Below are positions 41,739 through 49,229 of a DNA stretch of 64,000 bases, in pieces. Below the pieces are notes generated by a model. The model saw only the letters and a list, made by a program, of their open reading frames with translations. It did no database searches and was not told the origin of the DNA. A program made the translations under genes and the position numbers. Position 1 is the first letter of the stretch; each line of letters begins with the position of its first letter. The stretch comes from Candidatus Proximibacter danicus. Its GTDB lineage: Bacteria; Pseudomonadota; Gammaproteobacteria; Burkholderiales; Rhodocyclaceae. The stretch lies in NCBI GenBank assembly GCA_016710885.1, contig JADJUC010000028.1, forward strand, positions 1 to 64,000. Reading direction: 5' to 3'.

Positions 41739-43654
41739 GCGGATTTTTTCTCACGCGGACCGGACGGACCGATGCGTTTCAGATGCACCAGCAACAGTGA
41801 AATCGCTGCCGGCGTGATGCCCTGGATGCGCGAAGCCTGACCCAGCGTCTGCGGCCTGTGCTGCGCCAGTTTCTGCTGCACTTCCTTGGACAGGCCGGGC
41901 ACCGTGGCGTAGTCCAGATCCTCCGGCAACAATGTTTCCTCATGCGCCAGACTGCGCGCCACTTCGTCCTGCTGGCGGTCGATATAACCCTGATATTTGG
42001 CCTGGATTTCCACCTGTTCGATCACCAGCGGGTCGGAGAGTGGCGCCTCGCCGGCACTCGCTCCGGGCAGCGTCATCAGCGCCGCGTAGCTCACATCCGG
42101 CCGGCGCAGCAGATCGAACAGCGTGTATTCGCGCTCGATGCCCTTGCCCAGCACGCGCTCGGCTTCTGCCTGCGGCAAGGTCTGCGGCCGCACCCAGGTG
42201 GTTTTCAGGCGTTCCTGCTCGGCGGCGATGGCATCGCGCTTGCGGTTGAATGCTGCCCAGCGCACATCGTCGACCAAGCCCAGTTCACGACCCTGTTCGG
42301 TCAGGCGCAGGTCGGCGTTGTCTTCGCGCAGCGAAAGGCGATATTCGGCACGGCTGGTGAACATCCGGTAGGGCTCAGAGACGCCGCGCGTGATCAGGTC
42401 GTCGACCAGCACGCCGAGGTAGGCTTCGTCGCGGCGCGGAGTCCACGCCGAGCAGGCCGCCTTCTCTTGCGTATACAGCGCGGCATTGGCGCCAGCCAGC
42501 AGGCCCTGCGCGGCAGCTTCCTCGTAGCCGGTGGTGCCGTTGATCTGGCCGGCAAAAAACAGGCCGCGGATAGCCTTCGTTTCGAACGAGGATTTCAGCC
42601 CGCGTGGGTCGAAGTAGTCGTATTCGATGGCGTAGCCCGGTCGCAGGATGTGGCAGTTTTCCATGCCCTTGATCGAACGCACGATCTGCAGCTGCACGTC
42701 GAAAGGCAGCGAGGTCGAGATCCCGTTCGGGTAGATCTCGTGCGTCGTCAGCCCTTCCGGTTCAAGGAAAATGTTGTGGCTGTCCTTGCTGGCAAAACGG
42801 TGGATCTTGTCCTCGATCGACGGGCAGTAGCGTGGCCCGACGCCCTCGATGACGCCGGTGTACATCGGCGAGCGGTCAAGGTTGTTGCGGATGATGTCGT
42901 GTGTTCGCGCATTGGTGTGCGTCACCCAGCACGGCAGTTGCTGCGGATGCTGGCTAGCCGAGCCGAGGTAGGAAAAGACCGGCATCGGATCATCCGAGTG
43001 CTGCTCCTCCATCACTGAGAAGTCGATGGTCTTGCCATCCAGCCGTGGCGGCGTGCCGGTTTTCAGACGGCCGACCGGTAGCTGCAGTTCACGCAGACGG
43101 GCCGCCAGCGACACCGAGGGTGGATCGCCCATGCGGCCGCCGGTGTAGTTCTGCAGGCCGACGTGGATCAGGCCGTTGAGGAAGGTGCCGGCAGTCAGCA
43201 CCACGGCGCGCGCCTCGAAGCGGACACCGAGTTGCGTCACCGCGCCGGCAATGCGGTCGCCCTCGACGATGAGGTCGTCGCAAGCCTGGGCAAAGACGGT
43301 CAGGTTAGTCTGGTTTTCCAGCCGCGTACGGATCGCCTGCTTGTAGAGCAAACGGTCGGCCTGCGCGCGGGTGGCGCGCACCGCCGGGCCTTTCGAACCG
43401 TTGAGGATGCGGAACTGGATACCAGCCTCGTCGGTGGCCGCCGCCATGGCACCACCCAGCGCATCGACTTCCTTGACCAGATGCCCCTTGCCGATGCCGC
43501 CGATGGACGGGTTGCAGCTCATCGCCCCCAGCGTTTCCATGTTGTGCGTGAGCAGCAGCGTGCGCTGCCCCATGCGTGCCGAGGCAAGCGCCGCCTCGGT
43601 GCCGGCATGGCCGCCACCGACGACAATCACATCGAAACGTTCGGGATAAAGCAT
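41735..43654 (-). CDS. mnmG: tRNA uridine-5-carboxymethylaminomethyl modification enzyme MnmG
   Basis: MnmG with MnmE installs the cmnm5 group at U34 of several tRNAs. It has 639 residues from the ATG at 43654 (MLYPERFDVIVVGGGHAGTE), where the FAD-binding GGGHAG motif begins; the frame is open further upstream but without homology. The family signatures are GPAVRATRAQADR and FFAGQINGTTGYEEAAAQGL. The C-terminal region LSKEVQQKLAQHRPQTLGQA completes it. Its partner mnmE lies at 57.3 kb. Confidence 0.97.
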   Translation of the reverse strand: MLYPERFDVIVVGGGHAGTEAALASARMGQRTLLLTHNMETLGAMSCNPSIGGIGKGHLVKEVDALGGAMAAATDEAGIQFRILNGSKGPAVRATRAQADRLLYKQAIRTRLENQTNLTVFAQACDDLIVEGDRIAGAVTQLGVRFEARAVVLTAGTFLNGLIHVGLQNYTGGRMGDPPSVSLAARLRELQLPVGRLKTGTPPRLDGKTIDFSVMEEQHSDDPMPVFSYLGSASQHPQQLPCWVTHTNARTHDIIRNNLDRSPMYTGVIEGVGPRYCPSIEDKIHRFASKDSHNIFLEPEGLTTHEIYPNGISTSLPFDVQLQIVRSIKGMENCHILRPGYAIEYDYFDPRGLKSSFETKAIRGLFFAGQINGTTGYEEAAAQGLLAGANAALYTQEKAACSAWTPRRDEAYLGVLVDDLITRGVSEPYRMFTSRAEYRLSLREDNADLRLTEQGRELGLVDDVRWAAFNRKRDAIAAEQERLKTTWVRPQTLPQAEAERVLGKGIEREYTLFDLLRRPDVSYAALMTLPGASAGEAPLSDPLVIEQVEIQAKYQGYIDRQQDEVARSLAHEETLLPEDLDYATVPGLSKEVQQKLAQHRPQTLGQASRIQGITPAAISLLLVHLKRIGPSGPREKKSA

Positions 43655-43781
43655 GGGGTTCGGGAGCCTGACAGATGATGCAGGAAAGGGGCCGGATTCT
43701 ACGCCAGTTCGCTGAAAAATAACAGGTTTCTGCCATTTGATCAGTTCGTGGCATGCTAGCGAAAACCAGATACGGATCGCC

Positions 43782-44489
43782 ATGCGCACCCGCCGCCTCT
43801 TCCTCAACCGCCTCGACCCAACCACCGCCCCACACGACGTGGTGGTGGTGATCGACGTGTTGCGCTCCTTCACCACCGCCGCCTACGCCTTTGCCGCCGG
43901 TGCATGCCGCATCCACCCGGTGGAAACCGTGGCCGAGGCGATGCATCTGCAGCGCTTGAACCCCGCCGCGCTGACCACCGGCGCCATCGCGGGTGGCGAC
44001 CCGGTGAGGGAATTCGATTACGGCAATTCCCCGACGGCACTTGCCGGCGCTGACCTGCACGGACGAACGCTGATCCAGACAACAGCCGCCGGGGTGCGCG
44101 GCTTGTTGCGCTTTGCCGATGCCCGCACGGTCTACGCCGGCACCCTGGTCTGTGCACACGCGACCGCAAGAGCGATCCACCAAAGCGATTCCGCAGAGGT
44201 CACGCTGCTGATTACCGGTGAATGGGTGGATCGTGATGGCGACGAGGATGTCGCCTGCGCCGACTACCTGGAAGCCCTGCTGCAAGAAAAATCACCCGAC
44301 CCGCAGCCCTTCGAGCAACGGGTGCGCGACTCCGATTTCGGCCGCCGTTTTTCCGCCGGCGACAATCCCAACCTGCCGCTATCCGATCTCGACCTCTGCG
44401 CGCAGGCCGACCGTTTCGATTTCTCGATGTCGGCCGTGCGCCAGGCGGGTCACTTCATTCTGCTGCCGAGTCATAGCGATTTGGCGTAA
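43782..44489 (+). CDS. ComB-family 2-phosphosulfolactate phosphatase-like protein
   Basis: ComB hydrolyses 2-phosphosulfolactate in coenzyme M synthesis of methanogens; bacterial homologues without that pathway have no settled role. It has 235 residues from the ATG at 43782. Motifs: VVVVIDVLRSFTTAAYAFAA (a Mg2+ and phosphate site), IAGGDPVREFDYGNSPTAL, TLIQTTAAGVRG and ACADYLEALLQ. Its stop lies inside copy 1 of the 95-bp direct repeat, so the repeat begins in its last codons. It is divergent from mnmG. No other coenzyme M or sulfonate genes are seen nearby. Confidence 0.85.
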   Translation: MRTRRLFLNRLDPTTAPHDVVVVIDVLRSFTTAAYAFAAGACRIHPVETVAEAMHLQRLNPAALTTGAIAGGDPVREFDYGNSPTALAGADLHGRTLIQTTAAGVRGLLRFADARTVYAGTLVCAHATARAIHQSDSAEVTLLITGEWVDRDGDEDVACADYLEALLQEKSPDPQPFEQRVRDSDFGRRFSAGDNPNLPLSDLDLCAQADRFDFSMSAVRQAGHFILLPSHSDLA

Positions 44490-44575
44490 TTTGCAATGTC
44501 GAAACACCACCCCCTGTCGTAGCAATGGCTGTAGCAATTTTGCCGTTCAATTTTTTGGCACAATTTGCACGATTT
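44481..44575 (+). repeat. 95-bp direct repeat, copy 1 (left border of island)
   Basis: This begins TTGGCGTAATTTGCAATG and ends TTTGCACGATTT. It matches 46613-46707 over 95 bp with no gaps and 9 differences (about 90% identity by eye). Each copy also has an internal echo: TTGGCGnAATTTrCA near its start and TTGGCrsAATTTGCA near its end. It overlaps the last codons of the ComB-like gene. No transposase or target duplication is seen. Confidence 0.85.
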
Positions 44576-44849
44576 CCCCAAAATTCCGACTCAACCAATG
44601 GGGCAATCAGCTTCGAACCAGGCCTCTGATCGCTGGGTGTAAAGCTGTCGCCTGCGCCTTGTTGTTATTCGGCGTGACTGTGCGCGGCGCAGGCCGCTAC
44701 TCGGCTGGAATGACATTCGGATTGAATGCAGGCAGAATGAGGCGCTGCATTTCGAGGCTTCGACCAACGCCGAGTCCAGAATGGCCGGCGCTCGGACAGG
44801 ATGGCTGTTGAATATGCAATCGATCAAGTTAGGCATTCAGGAGATTTTT
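44576..44849. other. Gene-free stretch ending in an integron-like core site
   Basis: No supported gene is seen here; short frames lack a start with RBS or any recognisable sequence. Near its end, GTTAGGC (44828-44834) fits the right-hand core GTTRRRY of integron attC sites and lies just before the next gene's RBS (CAGGAG). A matching left half is not obvious. The composition becomes more A+T-rich toward the next gene. Confidence 0.4.
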
Positions 44850-45440
44850 ATGCTTCGCCTGTTTCAAACACTTTTGTTTTCCATCTTTCTGACCCAAATC
44901 GCATTTGCAGCGGAATTGACACCAACTTTGGATGGGGAGTCATTTACAAATCAGTTCGTTGGAAAGCAGCCAAACGGAGACAAGCTTCTAGAGTTCGTCA
45001 GACCAACGGAGTCATTCAACAACTGGACAAAGCTTGTCGGATACCGCTACCAGCAGTTGCCAGCATTGAGTAACGATCCGATGAAGTATGCGCTTGCCAT
45101 GGAACGATTAGTCAAACAAACAAATCCACAGGCAGCTGTAAAAATTAGCCGAAACGAGCAGTCCGGTGAGGCAATTGTTGATTTCCTTACGTGGCCTCAA
45201 GATCAAAGCTATATGGAGCTTAACGTCTTCCGTTTCTGGAAGAGCAAGGATGGCAACGCCGTTGTTTCCGTTCAATTAGCTAACAAATTTGTCGCACCCA
45301 AGCCAGAGCGCTCTCAAAACGGAGCGAATGAGTATCAACGTAAGCTCAACGAAGTCAGGGAGCGGCGGCAAAATTGGATAAAACAAGTGGCCGATATTTC
45401 TATCGTAGCAATCGAAGAGCAGCTGGTAAATCTACGGTAA
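44850..45440 (+). CDS. Hypothetical secreted protein, gene-cassette-like
   Basis: I do not recognise this 196-residue protein. The start at 44850 has an RBS (CAGGAG, 44838-44843) and opens a clear signal peptide (LRLFQTLLFSIFLTQIAFA, likely cut at AFA-AE). The mature part is soluble and polar, with a C-terminal charged segment (RKLNEVRERRQNWIKQ). The gene is visibly more A+T-rich than the surrounding core genes. It is enclosed by GTTAGGC (44828-44834) and GCCTAAC (45442-45448), the order expected of a single integron cassette. Function unknown; a periplasmic or exported role is the most one can say. Confidence 0.75.
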   Translation: MLRLFQTLLFSIFLTQIAFAAELTPTLDGESFTNQFVGKQPNGDKLLEFVRPTESFNNWTKLVGYRYQQLPALSNDPMKYALAMERLVKQTNPQAAVKISRNEQSGEAIVDFLTWPQDQSYMELNVFRFWKSKDGNAVVSVQLANKFVAPKPERSQNGANEYQRKLNEVRERRQNWIKQVADISIVAIEEQLVNLR

Positions 45441-45441
45441 T

Positions 45442-45470
45442 GCCTAACCCTTCGGTCAAGGCGCAGCCTA
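45442..45470 (+). other. Left half of an integron attC-like site
   Basis: GCCTAAC (45442-45448) matches the attC core RYYYAAC and lies one base after the stop of the preceding gene, as in cassettes. It is followed by CCTTCGGTCAAGGCGC, the L''-like part common in proteobacterial attC sites. The expected right half is missing; a toxin frame begins instead. Confidence 0.5.
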
Positions 45471-45660
45471 TGGCTGCTGGGACGGCCCGCAAGGTTTGCG
45501 GGCCATCAAAGGCTTCCACGACGAACCGCTGACCGGCGAGTGGAAAGGGCATCGATTCTCCCGGCTCGGGCTTCAATGGCGGGTGATTTATCAAGTTGTC
45601 GCCAACGTGTTGCAGATTCAGGTAATCCACGTCACCGCCCACGATTACAGGAGGCCATGA
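45448..45660 (+). pseudogene. 5'-truncated RelE/HigB-type toxin
   Basis: This open frame runs from just after an in-frame TAA (45445-45447) to TGA at 45658-45660 and has no in-frame start with an RBS. It encodes only the C-terminal 60-odd residues of a RelE/HigB-like mRNA interferase: GCWDGPQGLRAIKGFHDEPL, GEWKGHRFSRLGLQWRVIYQ and IHVTAHDYRRP. The usual N-terminal helices (about 30 residues) are missing and the frame starts inside the attC-like half-site, as if a deletion joined the two. It is one base upstream of its antitoxin gene. Probably inactive, leaving an orphan antitoxin. Confidence 0.75.
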
Positions 45661-45661
45661 A

Positions 45662-45922
45662 ATGAAAGAGTTTCGTCCTGCGAAAAAGAGAGTTGGGGTC
45701 TCGGTGGGAGAGTCCGTCCGTATTCTGCGCGAACTCCAGGAACTCAGCCAAAGCCAACTATCCGAACTTACTGGAATCCCGCAAGGAACCATCTCTGCCA
45801 TCGAGAACGGCCGCGTGAACCTGGGAGTCGAGCGCGCGAAGGTGCTTGCCCGCGCCCTCAACTGCCATCCCGCCGTACTCGTGTTCCCCGGCTGGGAAGT
45901 TCCGCTCGAACGTGCCGCATAA
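45662..45922 (+). CDS. HigA-type helix-turn-helix antitoxin
   Basis: An 86-residue XRE-family DNA-binding protein. The HTH is ILRELQELSQSQLSELTGIP followed by GTISAIENGRVNLGVERA. Such antitoxins bind the toxin and repress their own operon. The order toxin then antitoxin is the HigBA order. Its stop codon overlaps the left core of the attC-like site at 45917. It is probably intact although its toxin is truncated. Confidence 0.85.
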   Translation: MKEFRPAKKRVGVSVGESVRILRELQELSQSQLSELTGIPQGTISAIENGRVNLGVERAKVLARALNCHPAVLVFPGWEVPLERAA

Positions 45923-45998
45923 CTTCCCAGTCAAACCGCGCCTTGCAGGCGCTTGAACGTGCCGCAAGCGGCACGCTATTTCCTTTGAACGTTGGGCG
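45917..45998 (+). other. Integron attC-like recombination site
   Basis: The left core is GCATAAC (45917-45923; one mismatch to RYYYAAC) and the right core GTTGGGC (45992-45998; fits GTTRRRY). Inside them GTCAAAC (45930-45936) can pair with TTTGAAC (45985-45991), leaving one unpaired base, a known attC feature. The centre holds two small hairpins (GCGCC/GGCGC and GTGCCGC/GCGGCAC). Length is 82 bp, within the usual attC range. No integron integrase gene lies in the window. Confidence 0.55.
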
Positions 45999-46060
45999 TC
46001 ACCATCACTGAACATCGGGCTCGCGGTACAATGCCTATAATATCTATGGAGGCACTGGCC

Positions 46061-46285
46061 ATGGGAAATCAACTCGAATTGCTCGAAGCCGAAGCTCTGC
46101 AACTGACAGCCGGTGAACGCGCTGCTTTCGCCCAGGTATTGCTCGCCAGTCTCGACGAGGATGCTGAGATTGAGGAAGCGTGGGCCGCCGAAACCGAGCG
46201 TAGAATTGCTGAGATTGAGAGTGGAGCGGTGCAGGTCATTCCAATTGCTGACGCTCTTGCACAGGTACGTGAATCGCTGAAGTGA
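46061..46285 (+). CDS. Addiction-module antitoxin (Unstab_antitox family)
   Basis: A 74-residue acidic protein from the ATG at 46061, with RBS GGAGG (46048-46052) and an exact TATAAT at 46036-46041 upstream. LLEAEALQLTAGERAAFAQV, LLASLDED and WAAETERRIAEIESGAVQVI match the family of small antitoxins paired with RelE/ParE toxins. It overlaps the toxin gene by 4 bp (GTGA), showing translational coupling. It begins directly after an attC-like right core, as the first gene of a cassette would. Confidence 0.85.
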   Translation: MGNQLELLEAEALQLTAGERAAFAQVLLASLDEDAEIEEAWAAETERRIAEIESGAVQVIPIADALAQVRESLK

Positions 46286-46563
46286 GGCTCGTCGTTGCTC
46301 CGTTGGCGCTCGCCGAAGTGCACGATGCGGCCGCCTTCTATACGCTGAAAGCCAATGCTGAGCTTGGCCTCACATTTGTGGCTGAGTTTGAACGAACGGC
46401 CAAGTTCGTTTTTGCCAATCCTCTGCTCGGTGCTGTATTTCGTGGTACTCGTCGGCGATATTTTTTCCGTCGATTCCCATACCGTATAAGGCGCGGCAGG
46501 CCGATTACGTCTGACGTTGAAACCGTAGAAAAAATCTTTTCGAAAAATTCGCCAGGGCCATGA
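46282..46563 (+). CDS. RelE/ParE-type toxin with abnormal C-terminus, GTG start
   Basis: 93 residues from a GTG that overlaps the antitoxin stop. Up to about residue 65 it is a normal RelE/ParE toxin (LALAEVHDAAAFYTLKANAE, FVAEFERTAKFVFANPLLGA, TRRRYFFRRFPY). After FPY the family normally continues with a beta strand and an HxRRxPGYW-type end; here IRRGRPITSDVETVEKIF follows instead and has no such residues. A deletion or indel near 46480 probably replaced the end, so toxicity is doubtful. It ends 50 bp before copy 2 of the 95-bp repeat. Confidence 0.7.
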   Translation: MRLVVAPLALAEVHDAAAFYTLKANAELGLTFVAEFERTAKFVFANPLLGAVFRGTRRRYFFRRFPYRIRRGRPITSDVETVEKIFSKNSPGP

Positions 46564-46612
46564 CAGCAAGCTGGGTTCGCTTCTTTCTATCGCCGCCCCT
46601 CACGTCAAAAAA

Positions 46613-46707
46613 TTGGCGGAATTTACAATGTCAAAACACCACCACCTGTCGTAGCAATGGCCGTAGCAATTTCGCCGTTTAATTTTTTGGCGGAATTTGC
46701 ACGATTT
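46613..46707 (+). repeat. 95-bp direct repeat, copy 2 (right border of island)
   Basis: This matches 44481-44575 in the same orientation (9 differences in 95 bp). It lies between the damaged toxin gene and the 3' end of ahpF. Together the copies enclose 2.0 kb of accessory sequence. In this copy the last element is followed directly by a strong hairpin. Confidence 0.85.
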
Positions 46708-46733
46708 GGCCGGCAACCTTGAGGCTGCCGGCC
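46708..46733. terminator. Hairpin downstream of ahpF
   Basis: GGCCGGCA (46708-46715) pairs perfectly with TGCCGGCC (46726-46733). It lies 22 bp past the ahpF stop (minus strand). It has no clear U-tract, so it is a weak terminator or RNA 3'-end structure. Confidence 0.4.
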
Positions 46734-46755
46734 GAGAACAAATGCAGGAACGCTA

Positions 46756-48333
46756 TCAGGCTGCGACTTCAGCCGGCACCGAACTGCGGATCAGGTGGTC
46801 GAAAGCGCCCAGTGAAGCCGTCGCCCCAGCGCCCATGGCAATGATGATCTGCTTGTAGGGCACCGTTGTTGCATCGCCGGCGGCGAAAACGCCGGGCACC
46901 GAGGTCTGGCCCTTGGCGTCGATGACGACCTCGCCGCGGTTCGACAGGGCGACCGTGCCCTTGAGCCAGTCGGTATTGGGCAACAGACCGATCTGGACGA
47001 AGATGCCTTCGAGATCGATGCGCTTCAGTTCGCCGGTCGGCCGCTCCTTGTAGGCGAGCGCAATCACCTTGCCGCCGTCGCCATGCACTTCGGTAGTCTG
47101 CGCCTGGGTGATGACGGTGACGTTGGGCAGGCTGTGCAACTTCTTCTGCAACACGGCATCGGCACGCAACTGCACGTCGAATTCGAGCAGGGTGACGTGG
47201 CCGACGATGCCGGCGAGATCGATCGCTGCTTCAACGCCGGAGTTGCCGCCGCCGATCACCGCCACCCGCTTGCCCTTGAACAGCGGGCCGTCGCAGTGCG
47301 GGCAGTAGGCCACACCCTTGCCACGGTATTCGCGCTCGCCCGGCACGTTCATTTCGCGCCAGCGGGCGCCGGTGGCGATGATGACGCTCTTCGTCTTGAG
47401 CACGGCACCGCTGGCGGTGCGCACCTCGTGGTATTGGTCGCCGGCAGCGTTGGGGAGCAAGGCATCGGCGCGCTGCAGGTTCATGATGTCCACTTCGTAC
47501 TCGCGCACGTGCTGCTCAAGGCCGGCGGAGAGCTTCGGGCCGTCGGTTTCCTTGACGGAAATGAAGTTCTCGATGGCCATGGTGTCGAGCACCTGTCCGC
47601 CAAAGCGCTCGGCGAGTACGCCGGTACGGATGCCCTTGCGCGCGGCGTAAATTGCTGCTGCCGCACCGGCCGGGCCGCCACCGACGATGAGCACATCGAA
47701 CGGGGCCTTGGCGCTGATCTTTTCGGCATCGCGCTTCTCGGCGCCGACATCGAGCTTGGCGACGATTTCTTCGATCGTCATGCGGCCCTGGCCGAAGGGT
47801 TCGCCGTTGAGGAAGACGGTGGGCACGGCCATGATCTTGCGGGCGTTGACCTCGTCCTGGAACATCGCGCCGTCGATCATCGTGCTGGTGACGCCGGGGT
47901 TCAGCACCGCCATCAGGTTGAGCGCCTGCACCACGTCCGGGCAGTTGTGGCAGGAGAGCGAGATGAAGGTTTCGAACTTGTATTCACCGCCGAGCGCCTT
48001 GATCTGCTCGATCACGTCTTGCTCGACCTTGGGCGGGTGGCCGCCGGTCTGCAACAACGCCAACACCAGCGAGGTGAATTCGTGGCCCATGGGGATGCCG
48101 GCAAATTCGATGCGCGCCGCTTCGCCGGGGCGACCAATGGCGAACGAGGGCACCAGACGGGCGTTCCCGTCGGTGCGCACGCTGACCTTGTCGGAAAGCG
48201 CGGCGATGTCGTTGATCAACTCGCCCATTTCCTGCGCCTTGTCGCTGGTGTCAAGCGTGGCGACGATTTCGATCGGCTGTTGCAGGCGGCCGAGGTAGGC
48301 CTGGAGCTGCTGTTGGATCGCGGTATCGAGCAT
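46756..48333 (-). CDS. ahpF: Alkyl hydroperoxide reductase subunit F
   Basis: AhpF uses NADH and FAD to re-reduce the peroxiredoxin AhpC. It has 525 residues from the ATG at 48333 (GGGAG 7 bases upstream). The N-terminal double thioredoxin fold carries C128-H-N-C131; the FAD motif GGGPAGAAAAIYAARKG and the NADH motif IGGGNSGVEAAIDLAG follow, with the second redox pair in YCPHCDG. It lies 135 bp after ahpC with a hairpin between, so it may be expressed at a lower level than ahpC. Intact. Confidence 0.97.
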   Translation of the reverse strand: MLDTAIQQQLQAYLGRLQQPIEIVATLDTSDKAQEMGELINDIAALSDKVSVRTDGNARLVPSFAIGRPGEAARIEFAGIPMGHEFTSLVLALLQTGGHPPKVEQDVIEQIKALGGEYKFETFISLSCHNCPDVVQALNLMAVLNPGVTSTMIDGAMFQDEVNARKIMAVPTVFLNGEPFGQGRMTIEEIVAKLDVGAEKRDAEKISAKAPFDVLIVGGGPAGAAAAIYAARKGIRTGVLAERFGGQVLDTMAIENFISVKETDGPKLSAGLEQHVREYEVDIMNLQRADALLPNAAGDQYHEVRTASGAVLKTKSVIIATGARWREMNVPGEREYRGKGVAYCPHCDGPLFKGKRVAVIGGGNSGVEAAIDLAGIVGHVTLLEFDVQLRADAVLQKKLHSLPNVTVITQAQTTEVHGDGGKVIALAYKERPTGELKRIDLEGIFVQIGLLPNTDWLKGTVALSNRGEVVIDAKGQTSVPGVFAAGDATTVPYKQIIIAMGAGATASLGAFDHLIRSSVPAEVAA

Positions 48334-48434
48334 GGTAGTTCTCCCTTTTTGATTGGTGACTTGCACTGAAAAGGCGCCGACGGATGGTGTGGCAGTCGGA
48401 GGGGTTGGAGTATCGGCCAGCGCCTTTGCACTGC

Positions 48435-48456
48435 ACTCCCGGCCGCAGCCGGGAGT
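48435..48456 (-). terminator. Hairpin in the ahpC-ahpF gap
   Basis: A perfect 9-bp stem (ACTCCCGGC and GCCGGGAGT, 4-base loop) begins 13 bases after the ahpC stop. Lacking a U-tract, it is more likely an attenuator or mRNA stabiliser that sets the ahpC:ahpF ratio than a full terminator. Confidence 0.5.
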
Positions 48457-48468
48457 CGATGCGCCTGC

Positions 48469-49038
48469 TTAGATCTTGCCAACGAGGTCGAGCGACGGTG
48501 CCAGGGTCTTCTCGCCTTCCTTCCACTTGGCCGGGCAGACTTCACCCGGGTGGGTCGCCACGTACTGGGCGGCCTTGACCTTGCGCAGCAGCTCGGAGGC
48601 ATCGCGGCCGATACCGCCGGCGTTGATCTCGACGATCTGGATCTTGCCTGCCGGGTCGATGACGAAGGTGCCACGCTCGGCCAGGCCGGCTTCTTCGATC
48701 ATCACGCCGAAGTTGCGGGAAATCGCGCCGGTCGGGTCGCCGATCATCGGGTACTGGATCTTGCCGATGGTCTCGGAGGTGTCGTGCCAGGCCTTGTGCG
48801 TGAAATGGGTGTCGGTCGACACACCGTAGATCTCGACGCCCAGCTTCTTGAACTCGGCGTAGTTGTCGGCGAGGTCGCCCAGTTCGGTCGGGCAGACGAA
48901 GGTGAAGTCGGCCGGGTAGAAGAAGACGACGGACCACTTACCTTTCAGATCGGCTTCGCTGACCGGAACAAATTTGCCGGCGTGGAAAGCGGTGGCCTTG
49001 AAGGGGAGGACTTCGGTGTTGATGATGGTGGTGTTCAT
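48469..49038 (-). CDS. ahpC: Alkyl hydroperoxide reductase subunit C (2-Cys peroxiredoxin)
   Basis: AhpC reduces hydrogen peroxide and organic peroxides. It has 189 residues. The peroxidatic Cys is C49 in FTFVCPTELGDLADNY; the resolving Cys is C168 in HPGEVCPAKWKEGE. The YF-type C-terminus of sensitive bacterial AhpC is not seen; the protein ends SLDLVGKI. The start at 49038 has RBS GGAG. ahpF follows on the same strand. Confidence 0.97.
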   Translation of the reverse strand: MNTTIINTEVLPFKATAFHAGKFVPVSEADLKGKWSVVFFYPADFTFVCPTELGDLADNYAEFKKLGVEIYGVSTDTHFTHKAWHDTSETIGKIQYPMIGDPTGAISRNFGVMIEEAGLAERGTFVIDPAGKIQIVEINAGGIGRDASELLRKVKAAQYVATHPGEVCPAKWKEGEKTLAPSLDLVGKI

Positions 49039-49229
49039 GGTGATCTCCGTGGGTTGAAAGTGATGTGACGAGTGAATGTTAGCGGCCCGCTATCGATTGC
49101 ACCAATTGATATTAACGATTGTTTTCATAGCCTGTGGCTATTTTCGGCCTGCGGCTCATCCGAAGATGGGCTGCCGAAGCGCTTGCGGCAAGACTTGTCT
49201 ACGCCCGGCGCATGGCTTACCTTTGCGTC
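49039..49229. promoter_or_regulatory. Divergent promoter region of ahpC and the response-regulator gene
   Basis: This 191-bp region separates two divergent genes. 49091-49130 is A+T-rich and holds spaced ATCGATT / AATTGAT / AACGATT / CATAG blocks that faintly resemble an OxyR-type site (ATAG-N7-CTAT). OxyR control of ahpC is common but the match here is poor, so this is only a candidate. Confidence 0.3.

Noticed and set aside
43305..44285. 326-codon minus-strand frame upstream of mnmG
   Set aside because: It overlaps both mnmG and the ComB-like gene in other frames; its end portion is a frameshifted copy of MnmG sequence and not a separate protein.
44218..44811. 197-codon plus-strand frame overlapping the comB 3' end and the repeat
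   Set aside because: It is out of frame with the ComB-like gene, Arg/Cys-rich, has no RBS and crosses the 95-bp repeat; it is a chance frame.
44481..46707. Insertion sequence or transposon with the 95-bp repeats as ends
   Set aside because: The repeats are direct, not inverted, and no transposase frame lies between them.
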